The position numbers and the translations under genes are program-made. Shown piece by piece: positions 10,719 to 20,843 of a DNA stretch of 64,000 bases (positions are counted from its first letter, which is position 1; each line of letters opens with the position of its first letter). Origin of the DNA: Natranaerobius trueperi (GTDB lineage Bacteria; Bacillota; Natranaerobiia; Natranaerobiales; Natranaerobiaceae); assembly GCF_002216005.1 (NCBI RefSeq), contig NZ_NIQC01000003.1, forward strand, positions 1 to 64,000, given 5' to 3'. A model generated the notes under the pieces. That model ran no database searches. It was not told the DNA's origin and saw only the letters and a list, made by a program, of their open reading frames with translations.

Positions 10719-11065
10719 TTTACTCTTGCGCTATAGAACTCGTAACAACCCATTAAAACAAGAAATGTCCCATAAATATTTGTAAGTAAATCTGATGAAA
10801 AATGCATAGCTATAATTGCACCACCAATTGCACCTACTATGCTCCCTAAAGCTAAAGGTACAATGAGTTTAGTCTGAATATTACCTTGTTTATAATGTGT
10901 GATTATAGCTATGATTGACATTGGTAAAAACGATATAAGAGTGACTCCTTGTGCCATATGTTGCTGCACTTCCATGAAAATTACAAGAAATGGTATTAAG
11001 ATGGCCCCGCCACCTAAAGCTAAACCGGTTATTACCCCTGTAATTAGTCCAATTAAATATATCAT
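10715..11065 (-). CDS. TSUP-family (TauE/SafE, DUF81) half-transporter, second gene
   Basis: This 116-residue membrane protein is one half of a TauE/SafE-type anion exporter. It opens with the family repeat GLITGVITGLALGGGAILIPFLV and has about four hydrophobic segments. Its ATG overlaps the stop of the upstream half by four bases (ATGA at 11062-11065), so the two are translationally coupled. Full-length members are about 250 residues with two such repeats; the two genes together give 238. The family exports sulfite, sulfonates or related organic anions; the substrate here is unknown. Confidence 0.8.
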   Translation of the reverse strand: MIYLIGLITGVITGLALGGGAILIPFLVIFMEVQQHMAQGVTLISFLPMSIIAIITHYKQGNIQTKLIVPLALGSIVGAIGGAIIAMHFSSDLLTNIYGTFLVLMGCYEFYSARVK

Positions 11066-11430
11066 GATAGAATCAACCTAACTCCTGTAATAATGATAAA
11101 TGTAGCGAATATCATTTTGAGAAGGGTAGGGTTTATAAATGACATTAATCTAGCACCTAAAAAACTACCCAGGGCTCCACTTACTATAACTTTCATAGCT
11201 AAACCAATATCTACCTGTTGATTAGCTCCATATATAACTGCACTAGCTATAGCTGTAGGAAATATCACAGATATAGTGGTCCCATGAGCAATATGTTGCT
11301 TGAGATCTCTAAAATAAGTTAAAGCAGGTATTAAAAATGTGCCACCACCTACTCCAAGAAGGCCATTTATTAAACCAGTTATCCACCCAATTATAGAAAG
11401 ATATATTTTATTTAGAGTGTTTCGATGCAT
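11062..11430 (-). CDS. TSUP-family (TauE/SafE, DUF81) half-transporter, first gene
   Basis: The 122-residue product is the other half of the split transporter. It carries the N-terminal repeat signature GLINGLLGVGGGTFLIPAL followed by further hydrophobic helices. The ATG at 11430 follows GAGGTG on the minus strand. The partner gene overlaps its stop codon. Each half aligns with one repeat of a standard TSUP protein, so a heterodimer is the natural reading. Nothing adjacent indicates the substrate. Confidence 0.8.
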   Translation of the reverse strand: MHRNTLNKIYLSIIGWITGLINGLLGVGGGTFLIPALTYFRDLKQHIAHGTTISVIFPTAIASAVIYGANQQVDIGLAMKVIVSGALGSFLGARLMSFINPTLLKMIFATFIIITGVRLILS

Positions 11431-11529
11431 ACAACCACCTCAGACACATTATTCCCTAAATTAAGTTAAATAATCCAAAGTGCATGTTGTAACTTTTGCA
11501 AAAAAGTGCTAATATGAAATTGAGACTAA

Positions 11530-11721
<192 letters not shown>

Positions 11722-11838
11722 GGATGTATTAAATAGGACTTAACAGTAAAACATATTGTTAATTATTAGTACGGGGTAGGAGCTTTGCCTTCACCCCGTT
11801 CCTATATTAACAGGGATTTTAATTACGGAGGAATCTTT

Positions 11839-13035
11839 ATGAACCTTAAGAAGCCGGCAATAGTCTTAGGTGTGAATTATTATATAGGGCTTAGTGTAAT
11901 AAGATCTTTAGGATTAGAAGGGATACATGTCACTGCAATGGACAACGATGAATCAGCATATGGGATGTATTCAAAATACGTATCAGAAAAAGTTATAATT
12001 CCAGATATAAAAGAAAATGAAAATGGACTATTAGAATTTTTGATTTCATATGCTAAAAAATTAGATGAAAAGCCGGTACTTATTCCTGCGGCAGATTCCT
12101 ACGCAATTTTTATCTCTAATAATACTGATCAACTAGAAGAGTACTTTTTATTTCCACCGATGCCCAGAGGGCTAGTTGCAGATTTAGTAAATAAAAGAAA
12201 GCTTTATGAATTTGCACAAAAGTATGGTATGCCAATACCTAAAACCTTTTTCCCAGAAACTGAAGAAGATTTAAAGAACTTAAAATCAGATATAACTTAT
12301 CCTTGTATCGTCAAACCCGAGCTAAGTCATGAATTTGTAAAGAAATTTAGAAAAAAATTATTTATAGCAAACAATACATCTCAATTAATAGAAGCAGTTA
12401 GGGTAGCTATAGATGCTAATTTATCAGTCATGGTTCAAGAGATAATTTCAGGATCTGATGATCATATGTATACTTATAATGCTTATTTTGATAAAAATAG
12501 TAATCCAGTTAAAGTTTTTACAAACAGAAAAAAACGGCAGTTTCCTATTCACTTCGGAGCATCTGTTTTTACAGAAAGCACCTTTGAACCAAATATAATT
12601 CACTTAGGAGAAGAATTTTTGAAAAAGCTAGGCTATCACGGTATAGTAGAGATAGAGTTTAAAAAAGATCCACGAACCGGTAAATTTTATATGATAGAAA
12701 TCAATCCTCGACTCACTAATTTTAATAATGTAATACTCAAAAGTGGTATCAACTTGCCAGCAACACTATATTATGAATTGATTGGAGAACAACTAACAAA
12801 ACAGATCAATAGAGAAGAAGGTCTGAAGTTTGTCTATTTATACGAGGATATCAGAGCTTCATTAGACTATATATCCAATAATGAATTGACACTATTTAAA
12901 TGGATTTCCTCTTATATTGGTCCCTTAAGCCACGCAATTTATCACCCAAAAGACATCAACCCACTTCTTGTATTTATCAGAGGTTTATTTAAAAAATTAT
13001 TGAGGAAGTTGGTTCGTAGGTTTAAATCCGAGTGA
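11839..13035 (+). CDS. ATP-grasp family protein, substrate unknown (COG3919-like)
   Basis: A 398-residue protein with a Rossmann-like pre-ATP-grasp part (AIVLGVNYYIGLSVIRSL) and a central ATP-grasp fold. Visible elements are YPCIVKPE (ATP-binding Lys), VQEII, GIVEIEFKKD and the metal-binding IEINPRLT near residue 300. The C-terminal 90 residues are basic. Members join a carboxylate to an amine or thiol through an acyl phosphate; the exact reaction cannot be read here. The ATG at 11839 follows CGGAGG; translation from 11785 would skip that site. A hairpin (ACGGGGT with ACCCCGT) lies at about 11770-11798 in the leader. A phzF-like pseudogene follows. Confidence 0.8.
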   Translation: MNLKKPAIVLGVNYYIGLSVIRSLGLEGIHVTAMDNDESAYGMYSKYVSEKVIIPDIKENENGLLEFLISYAKKLDEKPVLIPAADSYAIFISNNTDQLEEYFLFPPMPRGLVADLVNKRKLYEFAQKYGMPIPKTFFPETEEDLKNLKSDITYPCIVKPELSHEFVKKFRKKLFIANNTSQLIEAVRVAIDANLSVMVQEIISGSDDHMYTYNAYFDKNSNPVKVFTNRKKRQFPIHFGASVFTESTFEPNIIHLGEEFLKKLGYHGIVEIEFKKDPRTGKFYMIEINPRLTNFNNVILKSGINLPATLYYELIGEQLTKQINREEGLKFVYLYEDIRASLDYISNNELTLFKWISSYIGPLSHAIYHPKDINPLLVFIRGLFKKLLRKLVRRFKSE

Positions 13036-13039
13036 GAGG

Positions 13040-13822
13040 GAGCCTATTTTTGGGGGAAACCCAGCGAGAGTAGTTTTTTCCGATAAAAAATTATCTGAAG
13101 ATATTATGTGTAAAATTGCGAGAGAAGTAAACGCACCTGAAACTGCTTTTGTTTTTCTAACTTATATTTCAGTTTTTTTACTCCTAAAGAAGAAGTACCC
13201 TACTGTGGTCATGCAACTTTGACTGCTTTTTATGCAATGGAGATGTTGGGTGTATAACACCTTCTAGTACCAGAACAACGTATCGACAAAAGACTTATAA
13301 CTGTGAATATTTTATTAAGGTTTATAATAAATACCCTAAAAACCCTTTAATATGTACATATAATGAAGAGGTAAAATTAAGGTCAGAAGTTTCTAATAAA
13401 GCAATAGATGAACTATTAAAATTTGATGAAGGGGAAGATGAATCTTTTGAAACAGAATATTTTATCGTTTAATGAGTTACCGTTACAAATTGCGTGGTTA
13501 TTTTCACGACAAATGGATATCACAGGCTTGCATTTATTTACTTTGTGATAATAGTCATGAAGCTGATTTATATGTAAGAAACTTTGATCCTTTGGTGGGA
13601 TTAATGAAGAGGCTGCTACTTGAACAGCTGATTCAGGATCAGCTTTATCTAGCATGCCATAATTTAGTCACATTTGGTACTAAGCTGACTATAGAACAAG
13701 GTACCAAACTTCAAAGACCCTCAAGATTATTTTTTACCCCCTATGAAAACAATAAAATAGCTGTAGAAGGCTCTGCAGTGACGGTGTTTTATGGACGGTT
13801 GAATAAAAATTGTCATATTTGA
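13040..13822 (+). pseudogene. Degenerate PhzF-family isomerase/epimerase gene
   Basis: Three reading frames together spell a PhzF-type protein: GGNPARVVFSDKKLSEDIM and KIAREVNAPETAFVF from 13052, then FTPKEEVPYCGHATLTAFYA from about 13178 in another frame, then ITGLHLFTLC, NFDPLVG, INEEAAT-TADSGSAL and LTIEQGTKLQRPSR towards 13800. The INEEAAT block contains a TGA where the family has Gly. At least four disabling changes are present and the first 15 or so codons are missing. Open stretches such as 13472-13822 are fragments. PhzF proteins isomerise dihydro-aromatic or amino-acid substrates; this copy is dead. Confidence 0.8.
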
Positions 13823-13872
13823 GAACTATAAAACGTAGTAATATTTTTGAACGGAGTTATAATTTTTATAAA

Positions 13873-13965
13873 TTAGTCGAAGGTATTCAAAAATAGAGTA
13901 AAACGTTAGAATTTTATAAATTTATTGTACCAATTAGCAGGAATTTTTATGGAAATGTAGAACAA
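13873..13965 (+). promoter_or_regulatory. Candidate sigma-H promoter and 0A box upstream of spo0F
   Basis: AGGAATT (13939-13945), an 11-base spacer and GTAGAACAA (13957-13965) resemble the sigma-H consensus AGGAwWW / RnnGAATww with one mismatch. Upstream, TTAGTCGAA (13873-13881) is one base from a Spo0A box. B. subtilis spo0F is under the same two controls, which supports the reading, but the match is by eye only. Confidence 0.4.
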
Positions 13966-14080
13966 AAGCAAACAAGAGTGGTGTAAATATTTAACAAAAT
14001 TCAAAAAATTTAAATTATGAAACCAATATCAATTACAACTTTGTTAATCTAGACAATCCCATAAGGATGGGGGGCTATAT

Positions 14081-14452
14081 ATGAATAACCGGATTTTAGT
14101 TGTTGATGATCAAGCCGGTATCCGAATGCTTATTAAAGAAGTGTTAGAAGAAGAAGGGTATCCAGTTGAAGTAGCTTCAACTGGAGAGGTTTTTTTAGAT
14201 AAGGTGAAATCTCATAACTTTGATCTTTTTATAGTAGATTTAAAAATACCTGATTATGAAGGGTATCAACTATTTAAAGAATTACAAACATATGTATCAC
14301 TTTCTAAAGTGATCGTAATTAGTGGATTAGGGTGCCCTGATACCAAAAAAGAGATTAAATCGATGGGAATTGCATCCTATATAGAAAAACCCTTCGATCT
14401 TCAAGAACTGATTAAAAAAGTGGAAAAAAGTCTTGATCAAATAACTGCTTAA
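14081..14452 (+). CDS. spo0F: Spo0F-like single-domain response regulator
   Basis: A 123-residue receiver domain with no output domain. The acidic pocket is Asp9-Asp10, the phosphoacceptor Asp53 lies in FIVDLKIP, and Lys103 is in EKPF. The switch residue is Ser81 (VISG) instead of the usual Thr. The opening RILVVDDQAGIRMLIKEVL matches Spo0F closely, and the gene precedes fba as in B. subtilis, so it probably relays phosphate from sensor kinases towards Spo0A. Clostridia often lack Spo0F, so a CheY-like regulator of another process cannot be excluded. GGATGGGGGG precedes the ATG. Confidence 0.8.
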   Translation: MNNRILVVDDQAGIRMLIKEVLEEEGYPVEVASTGEVFLDKVKSHNFDLFIVDLKIPDYEGYQLFKELQTYVSLSKVIVISGLGCPDTKKEIKSMGIASYIEKPFDLQELIKKVEKSLDQITA

Positions 14453-14479
14453 ATATAATATTATTTATAGAAAAAGTAC

Positions 14480-14500
14480 CGCTTCCCTAAAAAGGGGGCG
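14480..14500 (+). terminator. Hairpin between spo0F and fba
   Basis: A stem of about 8 bp (CGCTTCCCT with AGGGGGCG, including G-U) without a real T-run. It may partly terminate or stabilise the spo0F transcript. Confidence 0.3.
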
Positions 14501-14564
14501 TCGTAGCTTTATATTTGGCGTTTTCATAATAATAACAATTATTAATATCAGGAGGGACTGAATT

Positions 14565-15419
14565 ATGCCATTAGTTACAGGAAAAGAACTTGTTAGTATG
14601 GCTGATAAAGGTGGTTATGCCATAGGCGCTTTTAACGTAAATAATTTAGAAATAATTAAGGCTATCTTGGAAGCAGCAGAAGAGGAGAATTCCCCAGCGA
14701 TATTGCAAGCAAGTCAAGGTGCGATTAAATATGCTGGGATTGATTTTATTTCAGCTATGGTTAAAGCCGCTGCTGATCAGACTAGTGTTCCTTTGGCACT
14801 GCATTTAGATCATGGTACAAGTTTCGATCAGAACATGGAATGTATTAGAAAAGGGTTTACATCAGTAATGTTTGATGGTTCAAAATATTCGTTAGAAGAA
14901 AACATAAAGAGAACTAGAGAAGTGGTAAGAGTAGGACAGGCGACAAATGTCTCTGTAGAAGGTGAATTGGGTAAAATTGCCGGTACAGAAGATGATATTA
15001 GCGTAGATGAAAAAGATGCATATATGACAAAACCAGAAGAAGCAAAAAAATTTGTTGATGAAACAGAAGTGGATTATTTAGCAGTTGCTATTGGAACTGC
15101 GCACGGACCTTATAAGGGTGAACCAAAACTAGATTTTGATAGACTAGCAAATATCAAAAAAACAACAGATATACCTTTGGTATTACATGGAGCATCGGGT
15201 GTTTCTGAAGATTCAATTCGAAAGGCGATTGAATTAGGTATATGTAAAGTTAATATAGATACAAATTTACGCCAAGCATTTACTTCGGGGCTTAAAAATG
15301 TAATATCAGAAAAACCTGAAGAATATGATCCAAGAAAATTATTAGGGCCTGCCAAAGATAATATGAAAGAAGTTATTAAAGAAAAAATGCGTTTATTTGG
15401 ATCTTCGGGTAAAGCCTAA
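14565..15419 (+). CDS. fba: Class II fructose-1,6-bisphosphate aldolase
   Basis: This 284-residue zinc aldolase interconverts fructose-1,6-bisphosphate with dihydroxyacetone phosphate and glyceraldehyde-3-phosphate. The catalytic Asp82 and zinc His83 lie in ALHLDHGTSF; further zinc histidines are in GTAHGPYKG and VLHGASGVS. Length is normal for the class IIB group. AGGAGGGAC precedes the ATG. The gene starts a carbon-metabolism run with the fructose-6-phosphate aldolase 20 bases downstream and glpX after that, as in Bacillus. Confidence 0.96.
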   Translation: MPLVTGKELVSMADKGGYAIGAFNVNNLEIIKAILEAAEEENSPAILQASQGAIKYAGIDFISAMVKAAADQTSVPLALHLDHGTSFDQNMECIRKGFTSVMFDGSKYSLEENIKRTREVVRVGQATNVSVEGELGKIAGTEDDISVDEKDAYMTKPEEAKKFVDETEVDYLAVAIGTAHGPYKGEPKLDFDRLANIKKTTDIPLVLHGASGVSEDSIRKAIELGICKVNIDTNLRQAFTSGLKNVISEKPEEYDPRKLLGPAKDNMKEVIKEKMRLFGSSGKA

Positions 15420-15439
15420 TTTATTAAGGAGTGTAGTAT

Positions 15440-16081
15440 ATGAAAATCTTTTTAGATACAGCTAATATCGATGAGATAAAGTCAGCTGTCTCCTTAGGAG
15501 TTGTTGATGGTGTAACGACAAATCCGTCATTAGTAGCTAAAGAAGGTATATCTTTAATTAAAAGAATTTCTGAGATAGCTGAAATATGTGATGGGCCTAT
15601 TAGTGCTGAAGTAATTGCTACTGAACATAAAGAGATGGTAAGAGAAGCTATAGAGTTAAGAAAGATTGCCTCTAATGTAGTTGTAAAAATTCCTATGACT
15701 GACGAAGGATTAAAAGCAACTAAAATTTTATCAGAGAAAAAAATACCGACAAATGTAACTTTAATATTTTCTTTAAATCAGGCAGTTTTAGCCGCAAAAG
15801 CTGGTGCTACTTATGTAAGCCCATTTGTTGGAAGAATAGATGATATTGGTGGAGATGGGATGCAACTAGTTGATGAGATTGTTTCTACTTTTTTACAGTA
15901 TAATCTAGAAACACAAGTTATAGCGGCTAGTATTAGACATACCAGACATGTAAGTGAAGCTTTACGGATAGGTTGTGATATTGCAACTGTTCCTCAACAA
16001 GTGGTTTATCAGATGACACAACATCCACTAACAGATAAAGGGATTGAAAAGTTTTTAAAAGACTGGGAAAATAACAACTAA
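15440..16081 (+). CDS. fsa: Transaldolase-like fructose-6-phosphate aldolase
   Basis: A 213-residue TIM-barrel enzyme of the small (type 3B) transaldolase/FSA family. It starts [14 protein letters not shown] and has [11 protein letters not shown]. The Schiff-base lysine is Lys83 in VVVKIPMT. The C-terminal half has [11 protein letters not shown] and SIRHTRHV. The position between fba and glpX matches B. subtilis ywjH, which is annotated as transaldolase. Sequence alone does not separate transaldolase from aldolase activity. AAGGAGTG precedes the ATG. Confidence 0.93.
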   Translation: MKIFLDTANIDEIKSAVSLGVVDGVTTNPSLVAKEGISLIKRISEIAEICDGPISAEVIATEHKEMVREAIELRKIASNVVVKIPMTDEGLKATKILSEKKIPTNVTLIFSLNQAVLAAKAGATYVSPFVGRIDDIGGDGMQLVDEIVSTFLQYNLETQVIAASIRHTRHVSEALRIGCDIATVPQQVVYQMTQHPLTDKGIEKFLKDWENNN

Positions 16082-16106
16082 AGAGAAGTTATGAGGAGGA
16101 AAAAAG

Positions 16107-17087
16107 ATGGAGAGAGAATTAGCCCTAGAATTAGTTAGAGTGACAGAAGCAGCAGCATTATCCGCAGGAAGGCTTATGGGGCGAGGTGACAAAGAAGGTG
16201 CTGATCAAGCTGCAGTAGATGCAATGCGTCATATGTTTGATACAGTACAAGTTGATGGTCGAGTAGTAATAGGAGAAGGTGAAAAAGATGAAGCACCAAT
16301 GCTTTATATTGGTGAACAAGTAGGAAGAAGAGACGGTGTTCCAGTTGATATAGCTGTTGATCCTGTAGAAGGAACAAACTTAGTAGCAAAGGGACGCCCC
16401 AACGCACTATCAGTTATTGCTGTGGCTCCAAGGGATGGATTGTTACATGCTCCCGATATGTATATGGATAAAATTGCAGTAGGTAAAGAAGCAAAAGGGT
16501 GTGTTGACTTAGATGCATCTATAGAAGAAAATCTGAAATCAATAGCTAAAGCTAAAAATAAAAATATTTCTGATCTTGTGGCTATAGTAATAGAAAGGCC
16601 TCGTCATGAAAAGATTATACAACAGATACAAGGGGCCGGGGCTAGAATAAAGCTTATAAGTGATGGTGATGTAGCCGCAGCTATTGCTACAGCTATAGAA
16701 GATACAGGGGTAGATGTTTTATTTGGTATAGGAGGAGCACCAGAAGGTGTTATAGCAGCTACTGCTCTTGAATGTTTAGGAGGAGAGATGCAAGCACGAC
16801 TTAAGCCAAAAAACCAAGCAGAGGTTGATAGGATAAAAGACATGGGGTTAGATGATGTTGAAAAGAAACTTTATATGAAAGATCTAATTAACGGTGATGA
16901 CGCTATGTTTGCTGTAACCGGAATTACTAGTGGAGATTTCCTTGAAGGTGTAAGATATAAAGCTGGTGGGAGAGCTAAAACCCATAGTCTTGTTATGCGC
17001 GCTAAAACAGGTACGGTTCGTTTTGTGGATGCATATCATCAACTTGATAAAAAACCGGAATTTTATCAGGATGACCCCACCTGTTAG
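16107..17087 (+). CDS. glpX: Fructose-1,6-bisphosphatase, class II
   Basis: A 326-residue GlpX-type phosphatase that converts fructose-1,6-bisphosphate to fructose-6-phosphate in gluconeogenesis. The metal-binding signatures [20 protein letters not shown] and [13 protein letters not shown] are intact, as is [23 protein letters not shown] precedes the ATG. In B. subtilis a murA paralogue lies between ywjH and glpX; it is absent here and the only murA of the window is at 47564. A terminator follows. Confidence 0.96.
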   Translation: MERELALELVRVTEAAALSAGRLMGRGDKEGADQAAVDAMRHMFDTVQVDGRVVIGEGEKDEAPMLYIGEQVGRRDGVPVDIAVDPVEGTNLVAKGRPNALSVIAVAPRDGLLHAPDMYMDKIAVGKEAKGCVDLDASIEENLKSIAKAKNKNISDLVAIVIERPRHEKIIQQIQGAGARIKLISDGDVAAAIATAIEDTGVDVLFGIGGAPEGVIAATALECLGGEMQARLKPKNQAEVDRIKDMGLDDVEKKLYMKDLINGDDAMFAVTGITSGDFLEGVRYKAGGRAKTHSLVMRAKTGTVRFVDAYHQLDKKPEFYQDDPTC

Positions 17088-17103
17088 TAGTTTTTGCCTT
17101 ACT

Positions 17104-17142
17104 ATCAGCCCTGACCTCATTAAGTCAGGGCTGATCTTTTAA
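17104..17142 (+). terminator. Terminator after glpX
   Basis: A perfect 12-bp stem (17104-17115 with 17124-17135) with an 8-base loop is followed by CTTTTAAAG. It closes the fba-fsa-glpX unit. Confidence 0.85.
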
Positions 17143-17269
17143 AGCTACTTTCTGCCTTCCCTTATTAAATCCAAAATGTGAAGTGAAAAGTCCCTATATA
17201 AGTGTGTAAATATATACATTATACTGTTTATAGTTTGTTCGTTTGGTACGATTTTAAGGAGGAATGACG

Positions 17270-18517
17270 ATGGATATCAAGGAGTTAGAAAAAAAGACGG
17301 TTTCTGAATTACATGGAATCGCCAAAGAACGAGGCATCAAAAATTATACAAAGTATAAAAAACAGGATTTGATTTTTAAAATAATTGAAAGATCAACAGA
17401 AGAAGATGGTTATCGGTTTGCAGAAGGTGTATTAGAAATTATGCCGGATGGTTATGGTTTTTTACGACCAGATGGTTACACACAAGGCAGTAATGATATA
17501 TATATATCAGCATCACAGATAAAACGTTTTGGGTTAAAAACTGGTGATCTTGTTTCAGGGAAGGTAAGACCACCAAAAGATAATGAAAGGTATATGGCTC
17601 TTTTACATGTAGAAGCTGTAAACTCTCGATATCCTGAAGAGGCAAAAAAGCGTAAAGACTTTTCTAAATTAACACCCATTCATCCTGATGAACCCTTTTA
17701 TCTTGAAATGAAATCAGATATGCTAGCCCCTAGAATGATAGACTTATTCTCACCTATTGGAAAAGGACAAAGAGGGATGATAGTGAGCCCCCCGAAGGCT
17801 GGTAAAACAGTACTATTAAAGCAAATGGCTAACTGTATTTCAGAAAATACTCCTGAAACAGAGATCATAATTTTGCTAATAGATGAACGCCCTGAAGAGG
17901 TTACAGATATTGAACGTTCTGTAAACGCACAGGTGGTAAGTTCAACTTTTGATAATCACCCAGAAAATCATGTAAAACTATCAGAGCTTGTACTTCAAAG
18001 AGCTCAGAGAATGGTAGAATACAAGAAAGATGTGGTTATATTACTAGATTCAATGACACGGCTTGCAAGAGCCTATAATTTAGTAATTCCTCCAAGTGGA
18101 CGAACCCTCTCAGGTGGGATTGACCCTTCTGCTCTTCATAAACCTAAAAAATTCTTTGGTGCTGCAAGAAATATAGAAGAAGGTGGTAGCTTAACGATTC
18201 TAGCAACTGCTTTAGTGGATACAGGAAGTAGAATGGATGATGTTATTTATGAAGAGTTTAAAGGAACTGGTAATATGGAACTTCATTTAAGTAGAAAATT
18301 AGCAAATAGAAGAATTTTCCCTGCTATTGATATTTCAAAATCAGGTACCCGCCGTGAAGAATTATTACAATCTAAAAATCAGTTAGAACTTATATGGACC
18401 CTTAGAAGGGCTATGATGGACGCTACATCAGAAGAATTTCTAGAAAATGTTAGTCAAAAAATACGGAAGACAACTTCTAATGAAGAATTCTTAAGTAACC
18501 TGCATAATTATAATTAA
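17270..18517 (+). CDS. rho: Transcription termination factor Rho
   Basis: A 415-residue hexameric RNA helicase. An N-terminal Rho helix-extended fold ([20 protein letters not shown]) is followed by the cold-shock-like primary RNA-binding domain ([18 protein letters not shown]). The ATPase core has the P-loop [10 protein letters not shown], Walker [15 protein letters not shown] and the Q/R-loop regions. Length is typical. The ATG at 17270 lies seven bases after AAGGAGG; an in-frame ATG at 17264 almost touches that site. The leader from the glpX terminator is about 125 bases. Confidence 0.97.
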   Translation: MDIKELEKKTVSELHGIAKERGIKNYTKYKKQDLIFKIIERSTEEDGYRFAEGVLEIMPDGYGFLRPDGYTQGSNDIYISASQIKRFGLKTGDLVSGKVRPPKDNERYMALLHVEAVNSRYPEEAKKRKDFSKLTPIHPDEPFYLEMKSDMLAPRMIDLFSPIGKGQRGMIVSPPKAGKTVLLKQMANCISENTPETEIIILLIDERPEEVTDIERSVNAQVVSSTFDNHPENHVKLSELVLQRAQRMVEYKKDVVILLDSMTRLARAYNLVIPPSGRTLSGGIDPSALHKPKKFFGAARNIEEGGSLTILATALVDTGSRMDDVIYEEFKGTGNMELHLSRKLANRRIFPAIDISKSGTRREELLQSKNQLELIWTLRRAMMDATSEEFLENVSQKIRKTTSNEEFLSNLHNYN

Positions 18518-18609
18518 TAGCAGATAGTAACAGGATTAGGGTTGTTGCTCTATAAAGGAATATGTGTTATTATTATGTTTGCGAATTTAAATGAGCGAGG
18601 TGAAATGCA

Positions 18610-18810
18610 ATGAAAAAACAGCTTCATCCTGAATACAAAAAGGCAAAAGTAACTTGTGCCTGTGGTAATAGTTTTGAAACCGGTTCCACTAAAGATGAAT
18701 TAAAAGTTGAAATTTGTTCAGGCTGTCATCCGTTTTACACTGGAAAGCAAAAGCTTGTTGACAGTGGAGGCCGGGTAGAGAAATTTAAGAAAAAATACGG
18801 CCTGAAATAA
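18610..18810 (+). CDS. rpmE: 50S ribosomal protein L31, zinc-binding type
   Basis: A 66-residue L31. Four cysteines in CACGN and [10 protein letters not shown] mark the zinc-containing (C+) form, as opposed to the zinc-free paralogue used under zinc starvation. The basic C-terminus [13 protein letters not shown] is conserved. GAGCGAGGTG precedes the ATG. It follows rho by 92 bases as in Bacillus. Confidence 0.97.
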   Translation: MKKQLHPEYKKAKVTCACGNSFETGSTKDELKVEICSGCHPFYTGKQKLVDSGGRVEKFKKKYGLK

Positions 18811-18888
18811 TATTGCATAAAGATTATTATTGTAACATTTGATGTAGCAGGGCGTAATTGCTCTGCTCTTTTTGTAGGGGGTTAAATT

Positions 18889-19779
18889 ATGAACCAAAAC
18901 GGGCAAATTGGTGGTCAGGCCGTCATAGAAGGTGTCATGATGAGGTCTAAAAATAGACTTTCAATAGCTGTTAGGCGTTCTGAAGAAGATATTTCAATTA
19001 AATGTCAGCAGATACTTTCCCTTGGAGACAGGTATTCTTTTTTTAAACTACCTATACTTAGAGGGATGGTAGCTTTTTTCGAATCATTAATATTAGGTGT
19101 TAAAACTTTAACCTATTCTGCTAATGAAGTCCTTGATGAAGAAGAGGAAGAAGAGCTAACTGATATGCAGATCTTTTTTACAGTTATGTTATCCCTTGCT
19201 TTTGGAGTAAGCCTTTTCTTCTTACTCCCGACATTTATCATGGGACTTATTAGAGGACCTCTAGAAATACCTTTATTTATAAACTTAGGTGAAGGTTTAA
19301 TTAGAATATGTATATTTTTGGCTTACGTACTTGTAATATCGAGGATGAAAGATATTCAACGAGTGTTTCAATATCATGGAGCTGAACACAAAGTTATTCA
19401 CTGTCATGAATCAGGTAAGCCTTTAACGGTAGAAAATGCGCAAAAATATTCCACACTTCACCCTAGATGCGGTACAAGTTTTTTATTAATTGTTATGCTT
19501 ACTAGTATAATATTATTTTCTTTCTTTGGTTGGCCTAACCTACTGATGAGGTTTGCTATCCGATTAGCTATTTTACCACTAGTAGCAGGACTATCATATG
19601 AGGTGATTAAGTTAGCTGGAAAGAAAAATAATTATATTACAAAAATCTTGTCTATACCAGGACTTTTTCTACAAAAGTTCACAACTAGAGAACCAGATAA
19701 TGATCAAATAGAAGTTGCTATCACAGCTCTCTCTAGTTTGACATCTGAAGATGAAAAAAGAGAGGTGAAATCATGTTAG
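18889..19779 (+). CDS. yqhQ: DUF1385 integral membrane protein (YqhQ-like)
   Basis: A 296-residue membrane protein with the DUF1385 hallmark start [17 protein letters not shown] and the later [15 protein letters not shown] and [11 protein letters not shown]. Three or four transmembrane segments lie at about 95-150 and 195-250. The His and Cys residues in the conserved blocks suggest a metal site, but no function is established for the family. It overlaps prfA by seven bases, so the two are translationally linked, an arrangement common in Clostridia between rpmE and prfA. Confidence 0.88.
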   Translation: MNQNGQIGGQAVIEGVMMRSKNRLSIAVRRSEEDISIKCQQILSLGDRYSFFKLPILRGMVAFFESLILGVKTLTYSANEVLDEEEEEELTDMQIFFTVMLSLAFGVSLFFLLPTFIMGLIRGPLEIPLFINLGEGLIRICIFLAYVLVISRMKDIQRVFQYHGAEHKVIHCHESGKPLTVENAQKYSTLHPRCGTSFLLIVMLTSIILFSFFGWPNLLMRFAIRLAILPLVAGLSYEVIKLAGKKNNYITKILSIPGLFLQKFTTREPDNDQIEVAITALSSLTSEDEKREVKSC

Positions 19780-20843
19780 ATCGTTTGGCTGAAATAAAAA
19801 AGCGTCATGAAGAATTAGAGAGACTTATGTCGGATCCAGAAGTGATAAATGATCCAAATAAATTAAAAGAATATTCTAAAGAACATGCATCACTAGAAGA
19901 AATAGTGAAAACTTATCAAAATTATCAAGAAACTAAACAAGAATTAGAAGAAGCGAAAGAAATGTTAAATGAAAATCAAGAAGATGATATGGAAGATTTT
20001 TTAAAAGATGAAATTCCGCGATTAGAAAAAGAAGTTGAAAAGTTATATGAGTCACTTAAGTTACAATTAGTACCAAAAGATCCTAATGATGATAAAAACG
20101 TTTTTGTTGAGATAAGAGCAGGTGCTGGAGGCGATGAAGCAGCTCTCTTTGCTGGAGACTTATATCGAATGTATACTAGATTTGCTGAACGCATGGGCTG
20201 GAAAACTGAAATTATCGAAACACATGATAAGGATGCAGGTGGTTTTAAAGAAGTTATATTCATGATTAAAGGTAAAGGTGCTTACTCTAAATTAAAGTTT
20301 GAAAGTGGTGTCCATAGGGTTCAACGTGTACCTTCTACTGAATCATCTGGTAGAATTCATACTTCAACAGCAACTGTAGCAGTTCTTCCGGAAGCAGAAG
20401 ATGTTGAAATAGAAATTAGTCAAAACGAATTACGAATAGATACATTTTGTGCTACAGGACCAGGAGGTCAGAGTGTAAATACTACCCAATCAGCTGTAAG
20501 GATTACACATGAACCAACAGGTATAGTAGTTAGCTGCCAAGATGAAAAGTCTCAGCATAAAAACCGTGATAAAGCTATGAGAGTACTACGGGCTAGGTTA
20601 TATGATAAATATTTAGAAGAACAACAACAAGAAGAAGCAGAAGAACGAAAAAGCCAGGTGGGAAGCGGAGATAGAAGTGAACGTATTAGGACCTATAACT
20701 TTCCACAAGGACGAATTACTGATCACCGAATAAACTTAACAGTCCATAAACTTGAATATGTGTTAGATGGAGAATTAGATGAACTTGTTGAATCTTTGAT
20801 TACCACTTATCAGGCAGAGAAGCTAAAAGAGGTGGGAGCTTAA
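19773..20843 (+). CDS. prfA: Peptide chain release factor 1
   Basis: A 356-residue RF1 that reads UAA and UAG. The peptidyl-hydrolysis motif GGQ is in [14 protein letters not shown], and the stop-codon tripeptide of the PxT type is PST in [12 protein letters not shown], which separates it from RF2 (SPF). Domain order and length are normal. The methyltransferase that modifies the GGQ glutamine, prmC, follows with a one-base overlap. Confidence 0.97.
   Translation: MLDRLAEIKKRHEELERLMSDPEVINDPNKLKEYSKEHASLEEIVKTYQNYQETKQELEEAKEMLNENQEDDMEDFLKDEIPRLEKEVEKLYESLKLQLVPKDPNDDKNVFVEIRAGAGGDEAALFAGDLYRMYTRFAERMGWKTEIIETHDKDAGGFKEVIFMIKGKGAYSKLKFESGVHRVQRVPSTESSGRIHTSTATVAVLPEAEDVEIEISQNELRIDTFCATGPGGQSVNTTQSAVRITHEPTGIVVSCQDEKSQHKNRDKAMRVLRARLYDKYLEEQQQEEAEERKSQVGSGDRSERIRTYNFPQGRITDHRINLTVHKLEYVLDGELDELVESLITTYQAEKLKEVGA

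Noticed and set aside
13472-13822. A 116-codon open frame that could be called a small hypothetical gene
   Set aside because: It is the C-terminal fragment of the broken phzF-like gene, itself containing a further frameshift.
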